This document shows, one piece after another, positions 11,319-58,090 of a stretch of DNA of 64,000 nucleotides (within the stretch, counting starts at the first letter, position 1; the number at the start of each line of letters is the position of its first letter). Origin of the DNA: Acanthaster planci. Its lineage: Eukaryota > Echinodermata > Asteroidea > Valvatida > Acanthasteridae. The notes under the pieces were generated by a model. It was not told the DNA's origin. It worked only from the letters and a program-made list of their open reading frames with translations, and made no database searches. The stretch lies in NCBI RefSeq assembly GCF_001949145.1, contig NW_019091380.1, forward strand, positions 2,152,185 through 2,216,184, given 5' to 3'. Position numbers and translations under genes: made by a program.

Positions 11319-12685
11319 GTATGTTTACCACTGTAAAGTACAGCACCTCAAAATAAAGGTTTCCTTCATGAAACTCTGGCTCATATTACATCTTGAATTA
11401 CCTTTTTTGTGGGGGGAGTATTCTTATTACACTTCTGTTATCCAACCCCTTCAGCAAGAGGTTCTAGAGTATAAGATGCATAAGTACTCAGCTATTGATA
11501 TCCAGCATGATACGCGGTAAAGGGAGACCCCCCACCGTGATGCACAAGCTGTATACCCTAAGGCTATTGTACCTACTGCACCCCCCCAACTGAAAGGAAT
11601 TCCAAAGATTCCATCAACACAAAAGAAGACACAATTGAGAGGGGGGTCCCTTTTGCCGCATATCTTGCATCATGTGCAGCTATTTCATTTTGTTTACCGC
11701 TGGAACAGTACAAGGTTTGATTTCTGGATTTCCACTTTTGATAGAAAGGTATACCCTCTAAGTACAGTATCAGAAAGTACTGGACTTTTAGAGGGGAAAG
11801 AGTAGAGTAGGTCAGCAGGACAGCTTGGTTGCTTGACTGGTGATCTTGGGAAGATTTGGTATAAATTTGTCTTCAGCATCTGGCATTGTATTACCAAATT
11901 TCCTACCGTTGCTCTCGCTAGCATGTGATAAAAACCCAATTTAAGCCTAAGAACAAGTCATTTCAATTTCAAAGTTTGCATGTAACTTCAGATAAAAAAG
12001 CTTTCTTTTTATTTGATATTTCTGGTCTTCCAATCAAATCAATTTTATCCACCTGACATTTGTTTTGCTAATACAAAATGTTTCTGGTTAAAAATATCTC
12101 AAAACTATTGAGTATTCTAAAATAACCCCAGAATGGAAGACAACTACCTGAATTATGCAAAAGCCTGTAACTCGTTAAAAAGATAACAATTACTCTGTAA
12201 AAAATTTAGAATACTACCATTTCATCTTTACAGTACATCAAGTATAAAATACTTCATTTGCTAAAATACATTCTAATCAATATTAAATACTGTTTATGCA
12301 AGCAATTCCACAATACCTGATACCATGACTGACCCAAATATATATGAACTGTAATTTAAACATAAAAGTTTAATCCTATACAAATGTCAGCATATACCTG
12401 AATGTCCAATACACCATTTAAACATTTACAAACATTCCTTCAAATTACTCAATATTTGAAAGCTTTTATTTTCAAATGTACAGAGTTCTTACAAAAATAC
12501 CATTTTTCTCATTTTCACATGAATGACAGCCCCTCAGATTAAAGTAAAAAGACTTTGTATAGAACATTTTCAATTTCTGCCGCTTGAGTAGACCTGTGTG
12601 CATGAGGATCTACATAATGAGCACAGTCGACTGCCAGCAAATCCTAATCAATACTTGGATTATTTATGGGCTTGGCCAACCTTGG

Positions 12686-12691
12686 TTTATT
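12686..12691 (-). promoter_or_regulatory. candidate poly(A) signal, EGF/CUB gene
   Basis: AATAAA on the - strand about 205 bp past the TAG stop. Another lies near 12466-12471. Confidence 0.45.
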
Positions 12692-12895
12692 GTGTTTCTA
12701 GCTATCGTCAGTGGTGCCTCACTGCAACGTTCGCCGGGTAGGCCAAGTTCATGAAATTTCATGTCGACATGCCTGAAGTTTGACTATTAAGAATCGCTGG
12801 CACTTCCTTCTAGTCACAAGATGCAAGAAGGTGCTTCAAGAATCAACTCCTGTAACTAGCAGTCCTTGAACGATCTTGCTCCGGGAAGACTGTCC

Positions 12896-48029
<35,134 letters not shown>

Positions 48030-48200
48030 GTCTTTTTTGCAATGAAATCTCCTGGTTCTTCAAGAAAAAAAGAAAGTGGCACGAGTTCTTTCAGTCTCAG
48101 ATCCGATCGTGTTGAATTTAACAGTAGCTGTCAACATCCAACATGTGTATGATGACAGACTGTTTCCTCCTAACACCGGCGAACCCAATCCGAGGTCGAC

Positions 48201-48443
48201 ATGATGTATAGATCAAATCATTGGAGTCATCTTGGCGCATCAGGTCTTATAAAGAACCTTTACAAGTCGAACAAATTACTCCCCGAAATCAGGAAGACCC
48301 GCTTGCAGAATCACCCTGTGTGGAAACAGGACCCGTGCCGTATCCTTGGGAGACGCTTCTGTGATGTTCATGGCATGCAGCGCTTACAGAAACCAATTCA
48401 TCATTCTAGCCGTTACGTAGCGTTTGACAAAAGGATTCGGTGA
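48201..48443 (+). other. unassigned 80-codon ORF
   Basis: An ATG ORF of basic composition (for example LLPEIRKTRLQNHPVWKQDP), followed by AATAAA near 48538. I recognise no family. It may be a small gene, an upstream exon or chance. Confidence 0.2.
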
Positions 48444-49730
48444 GAACACAATGGGCCTGAAGAATGTGGGTGACTAACTGCGGGCCCACCATGGGTGCCA
48501 GAAAATCCCTACATGGACAAGGTAGTGAAAGCCTTTGAATAAACTGGGGAACCCAGCACCGTGTTCAAGGTACTGGGAGGGGCGTGGTTCATATTGACCT
48601 ATGAGGTTGATTAGATGAGTGTGTCGGCTGTTGACGAGCCGATGGATATTACTCTATTGACCACATGTGATCCTTGGTTGTTTTCAGAACACTGAAAAAG
48701 AAGTTAGAATATTATTGCAGATGTTAATTTAACACTCACAGTCACCTTCAGAATAAAAACAAACCGCTACCTGTTATTTTCATGCATTATTGCGGGTCAC
48801 ACGATCACTTTCGCGGTGCACGGTCGTACTCATAGTGTAGGAACATTAAGTAAAGTGTGGATGTGCGGAGTTGTGTATTGTGCTACATCTGGTTGCAGAG
48901 TAAGAGTTTCTCAAACTAATTCTCATCGAATGTAATTTCATTCATAAGTCCTGGGGAATATTTGTATTTCTGACTTCTAAAACTGAGAGCCTTCAGTTTA
49001 CGTCTACAAATAAAATGCTTCCTGAACTTTTCGGACAAAGGAAATTAATGGCCTTACAAATGAATCCTTCCTACTGATCTCCACGACCCGACTTGAAATT
49101 CCAAGGCTTATTATTGGATTACATGTAGGCTACTCACGGAAGAACAAAACACACACATTTTATACCATGCATGGAGGTATAGGAAAAGATTGTCGCAGGT
49201 TTCGGGGTGCACCAACGTATATAATATAGGCCAGAAATAATCTGCCGAGCTCATTCAAGTTATTAGAAGTTATAGGCTCAAAATATTCTATATTAGAGGA
49301 TCCTAAGAGCCATGGAAATCGGATATTGAATAAATATGGCACTTAACCTCTGGCCCTGACTATGGGCTTCAAATTCTGAGCAATTTGGATGCAATCAGAT
49401 CCGAAAGTGGCACTATTTGAGCCATTTTGCAGAGGGATGCATTTTCAAAATGACTACTTTTCCGGGCAGTGAAATTTCCCTAATTTTAGGAGTGGTCTGC
49501 TTTGGGGGAGAATTTCTCAAAAATTCACTGGTCATCCTACTAAAAATTGAAAAGAAAATGAAAGAGGACATGTCGAATATCATTTTTCTGTACAGCCTGA
49601 ACACCTGTGAGAGTTGTGAGTATTTTAAAAATATTTATGAAGTATGGGGATTTATCACTGCTGTCTATGGGTATTTGCTGCGGTGCACCCTTCGGGATGA
49701 AGGCAAGGAGGCGTGACAGAGAACAGCAAA

Positions 49731-49746
49731 ACAGCAGAGGGCGCTA
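49731..49746 (+). promoter_or_regulatory. CTCF-like core motif upstream of VPS35L ATG
   Basis: ACAGCAGAGGGCGCTA ends 12 bp before the start codon. It matches the CTCF core closely (CAGCAGRGGGCGCT). Binding is inferred. Confidence 0.35.
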
Positions 49747-49757
49747 CATTTGTCACA

Positions 49758-49774
49758 ATGGCGACTTACGAGTG
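49758..49774 (+). CDS. VPS35L: VPS35L exon 1 (17 nt)
   Basis: ATGGCGACTTACGAGTG followed by gtgaga encodes MATYE plus TG of a Trp codon. The next exon supplies G and His, matching the Trp-His of the human N-terminus (human begins MAVFPWH). Confidence 0.75.
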
Positions 49775-52700
49775 GTGAGAACTTTTCATTTTTGGCACAA
49801 GAACAACTGCAATTTACGATGCGAAGTGAAACCGATAGCATACATGAGTACCTTAAAAGTGTTTGATGTGTGGTGTAAATGTTAGGCGAAATCTGCATGA
49901 GAACTTGCACCTTTGGCATGGATCTAACGTTTGGCATGTTTTGTTTGGCTTTGTAAATTTGGCCTACAAGTTCAACATATTCGATGGATCGCGCTGCGCT
50001 TTTGGAAAGAGATCCATTCATTCACGGATACACCGTATGCTCTAACCCTCGTTGTGCTTAAATAGAGAATGAAAGCTTTCCATAAACATTATTAACATGC
50101 AAGTAGCTTAATAGGTTAAATTCTTGCGGTCGGAGGTTGTTTCATTTATTGCACTCACGTCTGGGCAAAGGAGCAACTCTCCATTCACTTTGTACAGGGA
50201 TTTGCTTTTTTCCTCCATTTTTGCTGCAACATGATAAATACATGTATAACTGAAACCTTTTCGGTGTTGGAGATATTCATAGTGCATAAATAGTAAAACT
50301 TCAGGCACAGTTGATGTAAATGTTAAGAGTTTGAGTCAATAATTCAGATTTTCCCCATTGGCCTAGACGGCAACACAATTTTTGCCCCATTGAGTTTCGA
50401 TTGTGAAATATGGAATAGCCACCAATTGACCAATTAGAAAGAAGAATCAAGGATCAGGGACATCATCTCAACTGCGAGAATACTTGTGACCTTTTAGGTG
50501 TCTTTAGACAGTTTATAAGATATAAATTCAGAAATAACATACAATTTCAAATATCTGTATCTCGTATACAATGTGGAACTGGAATTTGTAGGAAGGGGAG
50601 TGAACCAGAATTTCTCCCGACCCGGGGGGGGGCTGTCAGCACCCCCCTCCCCATTGTAACGGTGGATTTGAAATGATAATGATACTGTGCAAGGTCATTA
50701 GTAATAACAACCACCTCGTGCTTCAGTTTTCATCTTTAATGCAAATCTAATCCGACATGTACCACAGGTAAGATGAAAATATAAAATCAAGGTAAGTGTA
50801 AGGATCTTCAGTTTCACATGTACAAGTCTGAAATAGGGATTTCGTTTGGACATCGCCACGTTATTGTGTGGGTCGAATAAATTTTTTTGGCAAAAGCTTT
50901 ACTGCGGATTCAAAGGTTTAAAGTCAAGGCCCATACATGTAGATTCCACAAATCACATACATGTATTTATTCTTCCTACAAGTACCCCTTTGGTATTAAT
51001 CACGGTAAAAAATGACGGACACACAAATATTAGAAAAACAGCATATTTGGAATAACACTGCCACTGGGTCCATGAATTTACATGTACATGAAGCTAGTTT
51101 TGACAGTTGACAAAGTTAAGTCAGGACACAAGATGTAAAGCTGAGAAGCTAATACTTTTGTTATTCTTATTTGGTAGGCCTTTATTGAGGTATTATCCAA
51201 ATTGGGAATTATTCAAGCAAATCTTAGTTGGGTCATTGTTCATTGGCCTTGTTGTGTATGGTTTGGCATAGAAAGACCCTGTATTATCAGCCCAACAGCC
51301 AGATTGTGGAAAAAAACTGCATTGAATTTCCAAAATGTTCTCATCTATCCCAGGCATCCTCGACCCAGGCATTATAATGCCGAGCGGAAGGCTGGAGCTC
51401 TCCAGGCTGAGCCTACAATGGACCACCCACTGAAACCAGTCACGGTAAGTAGCTAGGCCTACTGGTAAACCTCCCACTGTTGCGGTCAAGACTATCAGAA
51501 GTCATCCAGTCTCGAGCTAATCACAAGCTACTCAAATGGACTATGGCAAGGCACTTGTTTGTCACTTTTCTGCTGTCACTGAAGACGTTAGATCCGCAGA
51601 AAGTTATACACTTTTGTGGACTGGTTTTGAGCAATTGATTGATTGTTAAGACCGGAAAAATTCTCTTTTCTTTTTGTGTGTCAGTCCTCTGTGCAAGGCA
51701 AGCCTATAGAATCTGTTTAGCTAAGAGAAAAAAAGACTTTCCGATTTTTTTTTAAAGATAATATAAAATGGAGAATATTATTTCTATTTTAGTTTTTAAG
51801 ATGGCAGCCAGCCTCTATTTAATCTTTTTCTTACTGTCAGTGTTGTCACTCTACAAAGACACAAATGCAAGGATTTCAATGGAGAATTGAACAAATCTGA
51901 AATGGTTTCTAATAAATTATTCAGTTTGTAGCTGGGTTTTACAAGAACTTATAACCACAACCATTTCTATTTGGCACCTCAAACTAAATCCACATTGCCT
52001 CCAAATAGGAAGCAAATGGAATGCTAAATCTATTTTTTGACTTTGGCTAAACAGACACTTGTAATTTACTTTTCGCCATATTCAGGTTTCTGAGGTGAAG
52101 AAGCTTGGTCGCAGCAGCTCCACATTGGCCAAGCAGCAGGCAGCCAAGGCCACGCCCAAGGCCCTGCCCAGCCCCGCCCTGGACCCCCTGGCTGACTCCA
52201 TGGATGGTTTGGATCCCCTTTCACAGTTTGCTGCAGCGGCGGCTGCTGTCAAGGTCGTCGACCCCTTGTCTCAAGGTGGGGCACAAGGCATTGGAACAGA
52301 TGCTGTAAGTAGACAGAAATAAATTTCATACAAGCGTAGCAGATTGGCTTTATTCATGAGATGATCAGTGTGGATCAAACTCCCCAAATCTACTTTACTT
52401 CACTGAACACTCTGAAATGCAAAGGCGCCCGACTATTTTGTCATTAATACAGGTTAAACCCTCACTTTAAAAACAAAATTTTCATGTGGACAAAACACAT
52501 ATTGTATTTTGTTTATGATTCACCCTGTTCATTATTTTTAGTATTTCAATCCATGAAATTGCCAGGAACAGGTGTAGCTCTTGCCGGGCGAGTGGGGAGC
52601 TAGGGGCCAAAGAGATTGCAAAGCGCACAAAATGTTCATGTGGGCAAAAAAGGTGAAATTGTTCCCAAACCTACTAAATGTGTAGAAATTTTGGCGGCAT

Positions 52701-55700
52701 TTGCCTCTATTGTAATTCATGATGGCTGACTCAGGAATTAGGCCAAGAGAAGGAAGTTTGTCTTGAGATCATTTTGACTGTTTTGGGTTGTGTTTTTTGT
52801 ATCTTACATTTTTCATATTTTGTTGATGAGTCACCCTATTAATGTGAATTGATGTGTTCCAAGTTTTTTTTGTATTTCAATCTATGAAATCACCACGAAT
52901 GGGCGAAGCTCTTGCCATGGGAGGGGGGAGTGGGGGCCAGAAGAGTTGACAAAGCACACGATACACAGACTGGCAAGCCATGAGCAGCGGAAGGGAGGTC
53001 AGCTCCGAGGCATTTTCTTGGAAACTGACTGCATTCTTCCCCTTTCCAATTTTGTTCTTTCTTTTGGCTCTCTTATCCCATCACCTCCTTCAATTGTCAT
53101 TGTCATTCTCTATGAAAGAGGAAATGCACCACACATCAACATCTCCACTGGCTCTACAGTGGCAGGCTGGCCAGTTTGCATCTGACCACACATTTTTGTC
53201 AAGATTTACAAACTGAAGATCTGAAAGCTTTCGGTTCTGATGTTTGTTTTTTTTCCCCTTTGGGAGCATTATGTATTTTGGATCACTTCTTATTTTCCTG
53301 TTTTTCAGACGGATGCTGGTGGATTTAAGAAGAACCAACTGGATGACTCCTTTGAGCCCTGGTCCAGCAAGAAAGCTACCATCCTCAGCAAGTACACCAC
53401 CTCCGAGAAGCTCTCCATCACCACGGTAACCTCAGCCAAAGATTTCCCTCCTTCCAAAATATCAAGAATATCCCAACTGTTCTCCCCAAAGGTCATCTCG
53501 AATTTCAACCAAACAAATGACACCCAGAAAGAGTTTGTTTCCAGATGTGGTTGGAATTCAGTCAGCCTGAGCTGACCCACACACCAAAGCTTGCTCAATT
53601 TGAAGAATTTTTTCCATGTGACATTTCTTAATTTACCTCGCATTTATTGGTCTTTATTTCACAGAGCTTCCTCTCCACTGCAGGTCGAGAGAAAGGTAAA
53701 AGTGTTTTATTTCCTGTATTTGTACGTCATGCTAGATCAGATCACCACCGAGCAATTCATAAACAGTACATCTAGTTATATATGTCTAATGAAACCCAAC
53801 AGGAAACTCTAAAATGAGACATTAATAACTTTGGATTTATATAGAATGTATACGTACCTGTTGAGTTTTCAACTCAAGTGTAATAGTTCAGCAACTTTCC
53901 TAACACAGTACTCAACCCCTGGTCAGATATGGGATCTTTTATGCCATATGGTACAAGCACAGTCCTTGAGGATAATGTACAATGCTCTATAAATGTCTGC
54001 TTACATAAGCCACTAAGTGTATAATTTCCACGTTAACCACAGGTACTTCAGAGAAAAAAAGGCTCTTCTGTCTGCTTGAGACGTATACATCGTCATCACG
54101 TCTGGTTAATGTGTACAAAGCATGTACTCATTTCACTGGTGTACACCCCGAAAACTGACCCTGTGTTTCCACAAATGATAACCACAAATTGCAGGGAACA
54201 GACATGATCTCTAAGCACCACTAAGCCCTCAGAAGTAAAAATGCAGAATACTGTTACTAATGTGAAATTGTCTCATGGATAACACCATTTTTTGTGCTCA
54301 TTCCGTGGAAAAATTAGTCACACATGTACATGTGTCAAACAAGCATGTGCATATTGTGTGCCTGTCACTCTTAAGATTAGCAAACTGCAGTTCTTGAACT
54401 ATTATAAATCCCATCACTTACCAATGAGAAAACCTTAAGGCAAGTGGTTTGCGGTGCCACCATGTAGCTTGAAAGGTCTGACGGACAGAGCACACTGTCT
54501 GAAACTTAAAGAGATCTTTCAAGCTTCATGGTGTCACCGCAAACCACTTGCAAACCTTCGCATCTTATTTAAGATATTTTTAGGCCATGCGTAGGATTTC
54601 TAAACAAACCTATTCTATTTCCGGTAGCAACTGTCAAGTCCCAACCAGCAGCACAGAGCACTGTCACAGACAAAGTGAAGAACCGACTAGAGCAAATTGA
54701 TGATTTTGAAGAGGTGAGGCAGTGGAACTATTCGTATTTTGAGTTCAAAGTGGCAGCGTTTGGTCTAATCAATCCATTTGTAGGAGAAGCAATGCGTTGT
54801 CTGTCTTCATTAATTTAATTAATGGGCCAGGCTTTGTAGAATATGCCCATTTAATTACATCCTTTTCATTCAAATATTTAGAATTGAAACAGTTATTTAA
54901 AAATATCCATTTTTGTTCCTGTCAGATATGAGAGATTTGTGTTTACTCAATTCTCAATTGGTCTTGAGTGCTCTCTGCTGTGCATACCATTGATTAGGCC
55001 GCTAAACACTTTTTGCGGTACTGCATGGACTGTGTGTTATGATGTGGCATAAGATTTAACCCTGTCTATTTCAGGGCTCCGTGAAAGAGATGTTGAACTT
55101 GAGTCAACAGGATTATGTTCATCGGATTAACGAGTTGAATCAAGCCCTCATCAGTGCTTGGGACCAGGACCAGAAAGTGAAGGCACTCAAGATAGCCATA
55201 CAGGTTAGTGATGACGTGTGGTGAATCGGACGCAACGGCTGTACGGGGATGCAGGACCCTGTTGCATTTTGCCGTCAACAGCGCTCTTTAGCCTAAACTA
55301 CCAATTCTGAGATAATGGCAGCCAGTCCCATTGCGCACTGCCAACATGTTGGATCCTATGGTAGCTGGCTGGCTTGGACCTTGTGGTTGTTTAGCCCTGA
55401 GATAGCTGATGTACTGCACCCTGGTGCAGCAATTAGGCCCCTCATTCGTGCAGGGTCTGTAACCAAGACACTCTCTAGGTAGTTAGGGTTAAAAAGTCGA
55501 TTATGCATGCAGCAACGTGTGATCACGATCAAACAGCAAAGTTGCTGGTGAAAGACATGCAAGTAGGTGATAGAGTTAGGCTCAATAAGCCAGTTCAGCT
55601 TAACACTTTCGGTGCCCATGAATATTCAGTAATGTTACCCAAGAGTGCCCTATGTTTTGGGCTTTTTGAAATTCTTCGCTTTCACTATCCATACTAAAAT

Positions 55701-58055
55701 CAGAAGAATGATTGGTTTCTCCGTTCCCCTGATCATTATTTTTCTTCATCACCTTCTGACTCATAATCTTGGTCTGATGGTTTATCATTTGAACCCAAAA
55801 AGTAATCCTTTCGCTGTCCGAATCAGCAAAATACTCACAAACTTCTTCTGCAGAAAACCCCGCACGTTTACTGGAGGCTGCCATCTTCACTACGACGTGC
55901 GCCCTGTTTGGAACCAAAAGAAGTCAATGAAAAAAAGTCATACATGAAAGAAAATCCACACAGACATCGACTGATACGCCCTCTTGTGACTTTTGACTCT
56001 ACATAAAGTTATGAACAGGAAAAATTGAGAAACTTGAGATTGTACATGTACGGCGTTGGCATTGAAAGTATTAATGTCTTTGATCTTTACTTCATCTTGG
56101 TTGACCCTTTAGAGTCATCAAAATCTGAACTCAACTTGACTGTTAAAATTTAAACTCAAAAATGAGCATTTTTCAAACTTAAAAATTGTGCAATTTATCA
56201 GTTGATGTATCTTATATTGTTCTCTTGTTAAAGTTTAAATCATTTAGTTGAATTTTCAATTTCTAACAGTGTTCCAAGCTGTTGGCAGACACATCTGTAA
56301 TACAGTTCTACCCAAGCAAGTTTGTTCTGATCACCGATATCCTGGACACATTTGGTAAGAACTACTTCCAGTTGATAATCCATCTTTTCTTCGTCTCATT
56401 CCAGTAATCAAGAACATCTCTTTTTACTTTTGCAGAAACAAGTATTTTAAACGATAACATTGTCATGGATACCACGGTTCTTGTTATCATTTTTACCTGA
56501 GCCATTCTTATCACTTATGTTATCACAGTTTAGTGCATTTTCTTTATTATTTTCACTGCACCGTACTCACCATACTCACTGTACTCACCGTACTCACCGT
56601 ACTCACAGTACTCACCATACTTACCGTACTCACCATACTCATCATACTCACCATATTCACCATACTCACTGTACTCACCGTACTCACCGTACTCACCGTA
56701 CTTACCGTACTCACCATACTCATCATACTCACCGTACTCACCATACTCACCATACTCACCACAGTCTCCACCACAGTTGTTTTGCTTTTGCTGCAGGCAT
56801 TTTTGTTATCTTCATTTTCATCATCACCACAACGATCATCCCTCAACGCCATCACTGTTATTGGCACAGTGACTGCCGTCGCCACTACATTGACAGTCTT
56901 CACCATCTCTGCCATCATCCTTACAACATTCACCCCATCATGCAATCACCACCACAATTAATGCTGTCATTGTTATCATCGTCATAGTCACCACCATCTC
57001 CTGCATCAGTGTACCAGTTACACCACCGTCACCTCTACCACCACCACAGTCATCACAGTCATCATGCAACCCTAACCGGTGACCTCGTATTGTCTTAACC
57101 ATTTCCTCTATCCAACATCAATTGTATTTATATTCCATTCTTTTCAGGGAGGCTTGTCTACGACCGCATCCGCCGCAAGTCTACCTACATCCCCTCCGGT
57201 GGCACCACCCCCCAGATGCTCCCAGAGGACTTTGAGCCTCACCAGGTCCCTGACTCGGCCAAGGAAACCTGCCGTAACTGGTTCTTCAAGATCGCTTCCA
57301 TCAGAGAGCTCATCCCAAGACTGTATCCTTGGCTGTTTGTGAAAAATAAAACTGACAGTTTCAAAACTGTTCTTTATCCCCCTGCAATGCATTTATAAGT
57401 CAAGTTGTACTTTCAGAGACCAGTTCTAGTGATCAAGAACACAAGCCATCACTGAGATGGCAAGGCATTCACGCACAGGTTACAGGTACTTTTGTCATGA
57501 CTCTTCAACCATTCGGGTTTTGACAGCGTCTCAAACTGAAAACCTTCAACATGCATATGAATATTGTACCACCACATTAACCACTTCCTGCTGGGGCAGT
57601 TATCAATGTTGATGATGCTGGGCTTTCTGTTTTCAAAATTCTTTAAAAATTCCTATCTTCATTTTCTGGACACTTACAAACACGTGAAGGACTGCCTGGT
57701 GGCCCCTCTAGCCTGACAGACAAAATCTATTGTCGCCTGGGTTTTCAGCCAGGCCTGCAGCCTTGTAAAAGAGTCCAGATGGTGCGGTGTTATACAAGTG
57801 TCGTTTGTTCACAATCCTGGCTCAGTGCACTGCTGACCTCTTTTCATACTGCTGCCAGTGTATCCACTGAGAGAGATTTTTTTTTTTGGGTAGTGGGGAG
57901 AGACTGTGAATTAACCTTAACTGGTTCCCTACAGCTATGTTGAGGCTGCAATCATGGGTTGTTACAGCTTTTTAACAACCGGGTAAGCGGAATTTAGTTT
58001 ATCTGCCCGCCTTTGGAGATTTTTTTCTTTTTGGGCATTGTTTGTTTTGTTTTGT

Positions 58056-58090
<35 letters not shown>

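Larger units (their letters stand above)
9700..12895. other. interval between convergent genes (3'UTR-like)
   Basis: AT-rich sequence between the + strand LRR stop and the - strand EGF/CUB stop. It has candidate poly(A) signals on both strands and one SINE-like stretch. ORFs up to 127 codons occur but have no recognisable domain or splice context. Confidence 0.6.
48030..49757. promoter_or_regulatory. head-to-head interval between EGF/CUB gene and VPS35L
   Basis: 1.7 kb between two divergent start codons, so it must hold both 5'UTRs and promoters unless untranslated exons lie elsewhere. No clear TATA pair was identified. It contains an 80-codon ORF at 48201-48443 and a CTCF-like core just upstream of the VPS35L ATG. 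Confidence 0.55.

Noticed and set aside
56460-56987. 175- and 142-codon repetitive ORFs (THRTH, VLT types)
   Set aside because: Produced by the 9-bp minisatellite and its degenerate flank in a VPS35L intron.
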